Assembly: GCA_014529385.2 (NCBI GenBank)
Contig: CM043962.1
Span: 45,575,598-45,639,597 of the forward strand
From: Adiantum capillus-veneris
Taxonomy: Eukaryota; Streptophyta; Polypodiopsida; Polypodiales; Pteridaceae
Reading direction: 5' to 3'
Length of the DNA: 64,000 nucleotides
A program made the translations under genes and the position numbers. The notes under the pieces are model-generated. The model was given only the letters and a program-made list of their open reading frames with translations, searched no databases and was not told where the DNA came from. Positions 55,616 through 64,000 of the stretch are shown piece by piece. Position 1 is the first letter of the stretch. Each line of letters starts with the position of its first letter.

Positions 55616-56880
55616 AGACACACGAGAGCTGTACACAACCCCTATTGGAGATGTCAAGACAAGAGCAAGGCCAAGGAGTCACGGATTGGGCCAGGGGCTA
55701 GGCTAGGCAGTGTGGATAAGGGATCAGTCTAGGGCAAGAGACTAGGAGCCTGCCTTTACATTGGAAGGTTGGGAGGGGGATCCTAAGGTCTAGTCACCCA
55801 AGGCTTTACACTAGTATCAAGATCCACCCTTTTTTGGGACACACAGGCATGGAGAGTGGGACTCTTTGCATGTCATGAAAGCCACAAGAGGCCGCACAAT
55901 GAGCATGGTTGCTTAGCAGTGGCGTGGAAGAACCTCAGCCCACGCGGGATCCAACCCCAATGAGGGGAGTGAGCAGAGGTGAGGAGCGCCGAATTGAGCG
56001 CTCTCGAGCTCAATAGGAGCACGCGGTCGAGCCGGGCTGAACCTATCACAGGGGCCGACCAAGCCAGGCAACAGGGCGCTCGGCATCTCTCTCTCCCTCT
56101 TGCTCGCCATCGGCGTCTATTGCCCGCCATAGCCAGTCTTTGCGAAAATTCGGCCTTCCCAGATTACACCGCCCATAGCCTTAGGGCATACCAATTGAAA
56201 AGCTTAGGTCAAGTACCCATAGGGGTCGTAGCCTACGAAGGTGTACTCGGCCATTATCAGCAAGCATACTCGGTCATCATCGACAAAGGGTCGGGTCTTT
56301 TTCCGCACTCAGCAGTCGACAATTACTGAAAGATATTGCAGTATTGCATCAAGCTTAATCTATGACGGCTTGTGAGTTTTCAAACAAGTATCCATCATTA
56401 CTTGTATTCTTTAGAAGCTAGAATCAGTGGCGGCACGTTCAAGCGGTGTAACTGTACGGACGGATTTACGGGTTGCTTAAAGCTTTTATGACCAAAGTAA
56501 TTAGCATGGCTAATTATCGATTGCAGTGAAAACTATGACTACGTGATTGTTTTTCAAATCACGATATTCTTCTTTCTCTTTCTTACACTGCATGGTGTTG
56601 CCATGGATTTAGATATCAATATGACCTTTGATTTTGAGCATCATACGCCTGATCCTACCCATGATGGCTCGCGGCCGGATGCTCTCACAGAGGGTGCCCT
56701 CAATGCTAAGGGAGGTGATGAGCTTATGAATTGCTCGATATTCAAGAATTTCGTGCACTTCAAACACACATATTAGTAATGGAAGGAAATTTTGTATCTT
56801 TAAATGAAAATGTCACTAAATTATCTACGTTAGTGATACAATTTATGCAGTAGTAGGCCAAGGGCCCTGTTGACACACAC
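55616..56880. other. Unassigned DNA between F and E
   Basis: GC-rich around 55900-56150, otherwise ordinary. A frame at 56543-56776 (DLDINMTFDFEHHTPDPTH) precedes the E gag and may be part of its N-terminal region or leader. No LTR edge or PBS recognised. Confidence 0.4.
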
Positions 56881-57735
56881 ATGCATGAGCACACTGCCAC
56901 TCAAGGGCAAGGCCCTTCTGATAATGGACAAGGTCCATCTCCGGATTCTTTCCTCACTCTCACTGCAAAGGAGGTGGACGACTTGTTGAAAAACACCAAA
57001 TCACCGACTTTTAAGGGAGAGGACCAAGATCGCAAAAAGGATGCAGTGAATATCTTTCTCAGCAAGTGGGATGGAATTTAAGCCTTACGGCGTACTCTGC
57101 AGTCAGAGCATTGCAAACAAGTCTAACTCTAGAAGGCAAGGCCTACAAATGGTGGATGTCTCTCAAGGAGAAGAATATCATACCACAGAGCTGGACAGCC
57201 TTTGAGGCAATGTTTAGAAAAGAATTTTTGCCTACAAATGAGGCAGATTGCAATTGGACGGCTTGGGACACGTGTTCCATGCGCGAACACCCTTCATTAC
57301 TTGAAAATATCTCTCACTATCAGGATGTTATCCTCAAGTTGGAAGGCCTAGACACCTTTCAACAAGTGCGAGGTTTATCCGCGGTCTGACGCCCGAGCTT
57401 AAGAAGCACGTCAAGACTCAGGACCCTAAAACACTCGAGGAGGCCATAGTGAAAGCACACATTCATGATGATCCAGATGAAAAGAAATCACATAATAATC
57501 TCGTGCCTGCTAATATACATGGTAATACACGCATACAATATGGGCACAATAAAAGGAAATTTATAGTAGCCAATTCTGAAGCAGCTAAAAAACCCAAGGG
57601 GTCCCGTGGTCCTCTCTCTCTTGAGGACTTTGATAAGGCTAAAAAAGAGAAGTTATATTTTCAATGCTTGGGAAGCGGCCATGGCAAAAGGATTGTCCCA
57701 AGGGGAAATCTACTGCTCATGGCAAGGAGAAAGCA
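56881..57735 (+). pseudogene. gag: Gag of gypsy element E
   Basis: 56881-57081: TAKEVDDLLKNTKSPTFKGE. After a shift, 57066-57389: TSLTLEGKAYKWWMSLKEKN, SWTAFEAMFRKEFLPTNE and LENISHYQDVILKLEGLDTF. After a second shift at about 57370: GLTPELKKHVKTQDPKTLEE and SLEDFDKAKKEKLYFQCLGS, with a degenerate zinc knuckle (one Cys and the His remain). At least two frameshifts; non-functional. Confidence 0.8.
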
Positions 57736-58293
57736 GTGCACATGGTGCAACTGCTACCTCTTGCGTCCTCCTCACAATTCTCTACAATGGAAGTAACACA
57801 CACCAAGGTGGTGCATGAATGCTGTATCACAGCTTCCATGTGGAAACAGACCTTCGGTCCACATGAGTTAGGGCTTATGCATGTATCTCTGCAAGGGCAC
57901 AAGGTGTGCATCTTGGTACATGACGGTGCAACTCACAATTTCATTAATTATGCATTGCTGAAAAAGCTCAAATTGTCCCAAACTCCGAGTTCCCACCGCT
58001 ACAAGGTAGCAATGATGAATGGTTATCATGCCGAAATTTGGGATCATACTCAAGTTCAAGCTGTACCATTGGAAATACAAGGATATTCCACATCCTTGGA
58101 TTTTCACGTTATGAACATGGAGAGGACAGATGTGGTACTTGGTAGGGAATGGTTGCATAGCCTAGGACCATCACTGGAGCGTAGCTATAAGCACAACAGC
58201 TTGACGTTTGGATTCCATGGCGCACATGTGTTGTTGTTAGGAGAGAAGGATGTGCCTTCCTCACCACTGATATGTACAGCCGAGCTTATGTAG
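57736..58293 (+). CDS. pol: Protease of element E
   Basis: LMHVSLQGHKVCILVHDGAT then HNFINYALLKKLKL: retropepsin active site, but HDGA instead of DSGA, so Asp sits one place off and activity is doubtful. Then EIQGYSTSLDFHVMNMERTD and VVLGREWLHSLGP, the usual end. The frame stops at 58291-58293; RT is separated by a stop-rich 200 bp. Confidence 0.78.
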   Translation: MHMVQLLPLASSSQFSTMEVTHTKVVHECCITASMWKQTFGPHELGLMHVSLQGHKVCILVHDGATHNFINYALLKKLKLSQTPSSHRYKVAMMNGYHAEIWDHTQVQAVPLEIQGYSTSLDFHVMNMERTDVVLGREWLHSLGPSLERSYKHNSLTFGFHGAHVLLLGEKDVPSSPLICTAELM

Positions 58294-58469
58294 CTCGTTT
58301 TGATAATAAAATAGATCAAGTTTTCTTGTGTTACTCATTGTATCATTTTCTTTCCAATATTGAATCTATTGAACATTCCTCAATGCCACATGCTTCTGTC
58401 TCATCTCTTCCACCAACGGCTACTTCTCATCTCTTCCACCAACAGCTACTTCTCAACAAGCAAAGGTTG

Positions 58470-59330
58470 CTAGTGACATAGAAAAATTATTAAAAGAATT
58501 TCACAATGTTTTTCCTAATGATTTGCCATCAGGATTACCGCCGACATGATCGGTGCAACATAGCATCGACGTGGTTGCAAGCAGTAAACCAATAAGTAAA
58601 CCACCCTATCGAATGAGTTATTCTGAAGCTGTTGAGGTGGAACGTCAGCTTGCTGACTATCTTAGGAGAGGATTTATCCAACTTAGTTCTTCACCATGGG
58701 CTTCTCCTATCCTATTAGTGAAGAAAAAAGATGGTAGTATGTGTATGTACATAAACTACCGTGGCTTAAATGCGGTTACGGTTAAGAACAAGTACCCATT
58801 GCCACGTGTGGATGAGTTGTTCGACAAGCTTACTCATGCCCGTATTTTTACGAAAATAGACTTGCGGTCAGGTTATCACCAAGTATGTATTCGACTTGAT
58901 GATATTCCCAAAACTGCATTTCGAACAAGGTTTGGACACTACGAGTTTTTGGTTATGCCTTTTGGGTTAAACAATGCGCCCACAACATTCATGACACTTA
59001 TGGATAGTGTCTTGAAACCATACTTGGGAAAATTTGTTATCGTTTTTCTCAATGACATTTTAGTATACAGTGCTTCTGAGGAAGAGCACTTACAACATCT
59101 GCGGTAGGTGTTCAAATTGTTACGAACAAATCAATTATATGCCAAAGAATCCAAATGTGATTTTTTGAAGGATGAAATTCACTATCTTGGGTATGTTGGG
59201 CTACACATGGATCAATCCAAAGTGGATACCATTCAACGGTGGCTTTCTCCTAAAAATCTGGAAGAGTTACAGAATTTTTTGGGATTTGTAGGTTTTTATC
59301 AAAGATTCATTAAAAACTATGTTAATTTTG
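58470..59330 (+). pseudogene. pol: Reverse transcriptase of element E
   Basis: EKLLKEFHNVFPNDLPSGLP, a TGA, then [59 protein letters not shown] and [12 protein letters not shown]. The catalytic motif reads FLNDIL instead of FIDDIL: the first Asp of the DD pair is Asn. A TAG follows at about 59105, then [20 protein letters not shown]. Loss of the Asp makes the enzyme inactive apart from the stops. Confidence 0.88.
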
Positions 59331-60035
59331 CTGTTCCCATGATGGACCAACTGAAAAGCAATGCAAGACCTTTCAGTGGGGGTCCGCTCAGCAGCATAGT
59401 TTCTATTGTAGATCCTTTGAAACCATTCATTTTGGAAATGGATGCCACTGGGACCGTGCTATTGGTGCAGTCCTGCTACAAGAAGGGCGGCCAATTACAG
59501 TTGAAAGTAAGAAGCTTGATTCAGCACAACATAATTATTCTGCTTATGAACGCGAGCTCTATGCAATAGTGTCTGCCTTGAAAACATGGAGACATTATTT
59601 GTATGGTGCTCAATTTGAGATTGTGTTTGACCATGAAAGCATCAAATGTTTTATACAACAAACCAACTTGAAGGGTCGAAAGGCTAGGTGGGCTGAGATT
59701 ATTCAGGAATATGACGCAAAGCTTCGCTATCGTAAAGGACGATACAATGTGGTGGTTGATGCTCTTAGTCGTATGCCTGAGATCAATTCTCTCTTGTTCA
59801 CAAAACTTTGCAGTGAATTTTTGGATTCTCTAAAAGGCAAATATGAGCAGGATGACGCATATTCCAAAGCGTGGAGCCATGTGAAAATGAGGGATCCTTC
59901 TCACTCCAATGCTGGTAGTGTATCGTTTACCTCCACACACACAGTTCTCCTCTGTCGAGTGATGAACTTTAGTGATGGAAGAATTTTACCATCGACAATG
60001 GGTACCTACTCCATAAGGGGAGAGTTTGTGTACCG
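59331..60035 (+). pseudogene. pol: RNase H of element E
   Basis: PLKPFILEMDATGT holds the first Asp, then a frameshift; AIGAVLLQEGRPITVESKK and YSAYERELYAIVSALKTWRH in other frames, FEIVFDHESIKCFIQ, and RKGRYNVVVDALSRMPE. The 59569-60039 piece is open, ending just before the integrase zinc domain. Confidence 0.82.
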
Positions 60036-60507
60036 ATGAACACAGACATTCAGTGCAAAATTCTTTATGAATGTCATGATAGTCCAAGTGTAGGACACCC
60101 GGGTATGAGAAATACTTATGCTCTCATACGACAACAGTTTTACTGGCCAGGTTTACATGGCTTTGTTCAAGATTATGTCTTGCATTGCCAAAAATGTCAA
60201 GTTAACAAAGTAGAACACCTCAAGGCAGGAGGACACTGACATCCTTTGGAGATTCCCAATGGGTTTACCAACCACTGTACGAGGTCATGACTTAGTATGG
60301 GTGGTCGTAGACCAGTTGATTAAACTATGTAAGTTTATTCCAACCAAATCAACGAATAAGACCCCATAATTAGCCAAGTTATTTGTGGACAATCTCTACA
60401 GGTTGTATGGCTTGCCAAGTAACATTGTGAGTGATTGTGATCCCAAGTTTAATAGTCATTTTTGGAGGACTATGTTTAAACGTTTGGGTACACAACTCAA
60501 CCTCAGT
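60036..60507 (+). pseudogene. pol: Integrase of element E, cut by element D
   Basis: Zinc domain complete: YECHDSPSVGHPGMRNTYAL and LHCQKCQVNKVEHL. The first part of the core is full of stops (60240-60380), then VDNLYRLYGLPSNIVSDCDP, KFNSHFWRTMFKRLGTQLNL. The second catalytic Asp remains; the sequence breaks at 60507 where the D LTR starts, before the catalytic Glu. Confidence 0.85.
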
Positions 60508-61497
60508 TGTGAGGTCCCGCCCCTTGTCGAGAGGAGCGGAGTACCTTTGATAGGTCTCCAATCCTGAGAAAGAAAAACCAACGGACATTGCCTTAGCTAC
60601 TACGTAGCCACGGGCATGAACCGTTAGTGAAGGATTGGTCCTATCTCGCTATGGCGGAGCGTGACCACCATAACCCTATCTAAAAACTATCTATAATCAA
60701 TTATACCTAAAAGTATAAATCTTAGAGTGACCAACCTGTGCGCTTTTTTCCCTATGTTTCAGAAGCACAGCTGCCAAGGTTTGTCTCTTTTAAGATTTAT
60801 GACTAATAAAAAAAAATTCTAGCGTTGGAAAGTTACCCGACTCATCGGGTCCACCCGTCCATAGAATGATACTGTCGGGGTATCATTCTCCCACTTTCCA
60901 CACCACACTCACCCTTCTTTTGTTATCTAATTACTACCACACTGTTAAAACATACATGTTCCTTTATTTTATTTATGATACTGTTTCGTTAAAACAGCCC
61001 TTCAAACAGTATTACAAACAATAGTCAAACAAGAAGTCGTCCAATTTTAAACCAACAACCCTTGGATTAGGTTCACTCAAGAATCTCTACTGGCGCTATT
61101 TTGTCCGATCGGTATATACATTATTTATAAAAACCCTTGTCCTCATGAGCGTCCCATACCACTCGACAAGTACTCGTTGTGCTAATCTGGACGTACTCCC
61201 GTCACAGCAACAACGGTGCCAATCTGGGCGTCCTCTCACGCATCGGCAACTGCCACATAATACCAGCGCTAATAAGTAGAGATACTTGAGAAAAACCATA
61301 CCGAAGGTTTTGGACAAACATTCTTTCCTATAGCAACCAGTTTAACCAGACAATCTTTCCTACTTGTCAAACATATGACGAGTTTCTTGGGGTTAAGCCC
61401 CGTGGTTTCAGTCCGTGTTTTCTTTTCATAAGGTAAATAATATATTCCTATGGTCTCGCATATGCAATGATTCATAACTTGAAACTGCAATACTAAC

Positions 61498-61620
61498 CTG
61501 TACCATAGCTCTGATTGGTCCGATTGGTGGAGACATAGCATTTTCCGCAGGGATTCCACCGTTACTTGTACCAGCTTCATGATCATTAGCGCCTTGGGTT
61601 TGAGCACGCTTTGGAGCCAT
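61498..61620 (-). CDS. gag: LTR-encoded exon in the D LTR
   Basis: Minus-strand ATG at 61620, 41 codons: MAPKRAQTQGANDHEAGTSN, then MSPPIGPIRAMVQ, followed by GTTAGT (61492-61497), a donor in phase 0. It shares the MAP-KR start and the H-EAGTSN motif with the 47-codon exons of B and C although the rest of the LTR is diverged. Confidence 0.6.
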
Positions 61621-62087
61621 TTTTTTGTACTACACTTATGTTATACATTTAGAACTTTAAATTGGTCAATTTCCCTAGTAATCTCCTTGTTTTCAAAGAG
61701 AGTTTGTAATTTGAACCCTCGCCAACTCGGATTCACACTTAGCGTTGTTGTTCTACATCTAATTTCTATACATCAAATATTTGCTAATCTTAATTAATCA
61801 AAAATTAAGTGTGTAAATTACGAGTGAAAGTTTAGGAATGCATTACTTTTATGCATGACATTTCTAATCCAATTCTAACTTCAATTCTATACTTCAACTA
61901 AATCAATTTTTAGTATTATTCAAAATTCTATTTAACCTAATTGACAATAACATTGGTGAATGAGAATTTCATCATGTATAATAAGAATATGATGAGTTCT
62001 CTTATGTATTAACTTTTAATTAACAATATATAAGTTAATAGTGAAGATGTACTAACTAGAGAGAGTAGGTATACTTAGAGAGATTAG

Positions 62088-62500
62088 AGTAAGAGAAAAC
62101 ATACACACACATCTTTTCTAAAGTTAATTGAATCTTACTATCCATTAGAAAGATAAGAGTAAAAGAGAACGCACACACATACTTTTCTAAAGCTAATTGA
62201 ATCTCACCAATCTATTAGAGAGATTAGAGTAAAAGATAACACACACACATACACACACACACATATCCTTCTTAAAGCTAATTGAATCTTACTAATCTAT
62301 TAGAAGATTAGAGTAATAGATAGCACACACACACACATAACCTGCTTAAAGCTAATTGAATCTTACTAATCTATTAGAGATTATAGTAATAGATAGCACA
62401 CACACACACACATATCTAATTGAATCTTACTAATCTATTAGAGAGATTAGAGTAAGAGATAGCACACATACACACATATCCTTCTTAAAACTAATTGAAT
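62088..62500. repeat. Minisatellite in the D LTR, about six units of 65-90 bp
   Basis: Units contain AGAGTAATAGATAGC, a CA tract, then AAAGCTAATTGAATC and TTACTAATCTATTAGAGA. Unit length varies with the CA tract. It lies just downstream of the predicted start of transcription, where B and C have simple CA/CT tracts. Confidence 0.85.
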
Positions 62501-62640
62501 GCTCAATTAATACACACTTTATTAGTCCACTAGGGTTTTTGCTCTCTTAGAGGTTTGTGGATGCCTTCTCTCTAAGAGAAGTGGCAGCACTTCGTGAGCG
62601 CTATAGAGGCAATCTCTATGTTTAAAGTGTGAGCATGGAT

Positions 62641-62652
62641 GCTCTATTTATA
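62641..62652 (-). promoter_or_regulatory. TATA box of the D LTR
   Basis: The minus strand reads GCTATAAATAGAGC, a strong plant TATA box, about 1.02 kb upstream of the LTR exon. Confidence 0.65.
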
Positions 62653-63276
62653 GCAGAAAAGAAAACGTCCAACTTTTTTTTTTCCCAAAAAAAAATAATT
62701 TTTTATTTTTTTATTTTTTTATTTTTTTTAAAAAAAATATATATTTTCCCCCCCAAAAATCATACCCGCGTTTTTGGTACCCTTGTGGTACCCATGAGCT
62801 TGACCACTTTGTCATTATCATCAAAAGATAAGGCCACACAACCCCCCCCCTCATTAAGATTAGTTAAGAGTAGCCTCTCCTTTTTCATGTGACAGTGTGT
62901 CCCACTTTGTCCCCTTCTATGTGAGTCCATGTGCCTTCATTTGTCATCACTGTGTATTCTTTTGTCTTTATAATTATTTTATTTATTTCCTTAATGATAA
63001 TTTACTTTACATTTTTAAGTTAAACTTTACAGTCTTATATTAACTTTACAGTAGTAAAAGAAAATTCTACAATCAGTAAATAAGTCTTGCAATAAGTTAG
63101 TTAGTGATTCATATAGCTAAACATGTCAGAATTTTGTAGCGTAAATTTTAATTTCTAGGTTTTCTCAACCTACGATTCATAATTTGAACTCGAATATCTT
63201 AAATAAGGAGTGATGGTTCAAAAAAATACAAATGCGTAATAGAACTTGCGTGCAATTTGAAAGTAGAGACCTTACA

Positions 63277-63290
63277 ATCTCCCCAACTTA
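63277..63290 (-). promoter_or_regulatory. Polypurine tract of element D
   Basis: The minus strand reads AAGTTGGGGAGAT immediately before TGTAAGG; B has CGTTGGGGAGGT. Confidence 0.8.
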
Positions 63291-63305
63291 GAATTTGAGA
63301 TGCCC

Positions 63306-63545
63306 TCATCTCAAGAACAGTGAAGGGTAATCCTTAAGAAGGGATGTCTCATCTTCCCAAGTAGCATCTTCTATAGGGAAATCCTTCCATAAGATAAGAT
63401 GTTCTTTGATGGATCTATTCCTAAGCTTTCTCAATCGAGTTTCTAGGATAGTATCAGGCTGGAGTTGTAGAACATCTTGAGCAGGTAAAATGATTTGCTC
63501 ATCATCAAGGACATGATCAGGGTTATATACATAAGGTTTTAACAG
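63306..63545 (-). CDS. pol: Chromodomain of element D integrase
   Basis: SLLKPYVYNPDHVLDDEQII, then LQPDTILETRLRKLRNRSIK and LILWKDFPIEDATWEDETS, ending FLR before TGA (63306-63308). The chromodomain aromatic positions are partly kept. One small indel near 63546 separates it from the upstream integrase frame. Confidence 0.85.
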   Translation of the reverse strand: MLKPYVYNPDHVLDDEQIILPAQDVLQLQPDTILETRLRKLRNRSIKEHLILWKDFPIEDATWEDETSLLKDYPSLFLR

Positions 63546-63547
63546 AC

Positions 63548-63970
63548 TTAATGAAATACATCATGCACTTTGAGATGAGAAGGGAGTTTTAGTCTATAAG
63601 CTTGATCACTTACAACCTTGATTATTTCGAAAGGTCCACAATATCTGTAGCTAAGCTTCTTATACCTTCCGAGAGATAGATTGCTCTTTTTGGGTTTTAC
63701 TCGTAAGAAAACTTTGTCACCTTCTTTGAAAATCGGATCAGATGTTTTTAAGTCGGCGTACTTCTTTTGTCGATCTTGAGCCGCTTGAATATCCCTTCGA
63801 ATAGCTTTGGTTTGAGCTTCCATTTCTTCAAGCATTTTCTTTGAGGCTTCTACCCTTATAGTGGGGTCAGAAAAGCTAAGAGGTGATAAAAATTCTTGAC
63901 CATAAAGAGCATTAAAAGGTGTCATTCCAATACTTCTATGAGTAGAGGAATTGTATGCATACTCTACCAA
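63548..63970 (-). CDS. pol: Integrase C-terminal part of element D
   Basis: 141 codons: VEYAYNSSTHRSIGMTPFNA and LYGQEFLSPLSFSDPTIRVE (end of the catalytic core), a helical linker (AIRRDIQAAQDRQKKYAD), then KPKKSNLSLGRYKKLSYRYC and GPFEIIKVVSDQAYRLKL (GPY/F module). Closely similar to B at 36000-36410, confirming the family. The rest of D lies outside the window. Confidence 0.9.
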   Translation of the reverse strand: MVEYAYNSSTHRSIGMTPFNALYGQEFLSPLSFSDPTIRVEASKKMLEEMEAQTKAIRRDIQAAQDRQKKYADLKTSDPIFKEGDKVFLRVKPKKSNLSLGRYKKLSYRYCGPFEIIKVVSDQAYRLKLPSHLKVHDVFH

Positions 63971-64000
63971 GGGTAGGTATTGAATCCACTTGCGAGGTTC

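Larger units (their letters stand above)
60508..63276 (-). repeat. 3' LTR of element D, 2769 bp
   Basis: Plus strand TGTGAGGTCCCGCCCC to GAGACCTTACA; on the minus strand TGTAAGGTCTC to GGGACCTCACA. Ends, length, TATA box and coding exon match the B/C LTRs, but most of the interior is too diverged to align by eye, so D is another subfamily. Target site TCAGT (60503-60507) on the left; the right copy is outside the window. Confidence 0.88.

Noticed and set aside
55870..56160. GC-rich stretch considered as rRNA or a host exon
   Set aside because: No recognisable rRNA core sequence, no consistent frame, no homology I can name.

Overview
The window is plant nuclear DNA built almost entirely of nested LTR retrotransposons. 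I found no host gene, rRNA, tRNA or CRISPR array that I could support. Evidence for a land plant with a large, repeat-rich genome: Ty3/gypsy chromoviruses with C-terminal chromodomains, Ty1/copia pol, primer-binding sites for initiator tRNA-Met and a tRNA-Asp-like primer, 5-bp target duplications, and very long CA/GA microsatellites. A fern or other non-seed plant would fit, but the sequence alone does not prove a lineage.

Layout, left to right. (1) 1.4-4.8 kb: minus-strand chromovirus relic G, split by T (1789-3518), a 1.73-kb gag-only element with 264-bp LTRs. (2) About 4.8-13 kb: plus-strand element X, whose LTR was hit by A' (5392-9952, minus strand); A' contains a 5'-truncated Ty1/copia element K (6922-9626). 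X then has a PBS, a leader with four spaced palindromes and a broken ORF. (3) About 13.1-15.6 kb: LTR, PBS and leader of a second such element, Y, with four 24-bp palindromes 286-293 bp apart. (4) 15559-37199: plus-strand chromovirus B with LTRs of about 2.8 kb (3' LTR truncated), inserted in the Y leader; B is itself interrupted by A (19135-32610), a 13.5-kb minus-strand element complete from end to end. (5) 37.2-41.5 kb: unassigned DNA, hairpin-bearing repeats, long GA/CA arrays and a copia relic H. (6) 41.5-45.3 kb plus 52.5 kb: element Z with five palindromes in its leader and an ORF ending in a coiled coil, split by C (45331-52518), a gag-only deletion derivative of the B family. (7) 53.9-55.6 kb: gag-protease relic F. 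(8) 56.9-60.5 kb: decayed gag-pol element E, split by D (60508 to beyond the window), a relative of B and C.

How the parts work together. Each complete element reads LTR, PBS, gag, protease, RT/RNase H, integrase, purine tract, LTR. Three departures stand out. Element A has a second retropepsin-like domain (DTGA motif) downstream of integrase, as well as the usual one upstream of RT. In the B/C/D family the LTR carries a short conserved ATG exon ending at a splice donor; in C it joins the gag frame in phase through an acceptor 1.58 kb downstream, so gag probably starts inside the LTR and is spliced across the PBS. The X, Y and Z leaders carry long palindromes at a period of about 275-290 bp in otherwise diverged sequence. 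These are the best candidates for undescribed biology; all need comparison with other copies.
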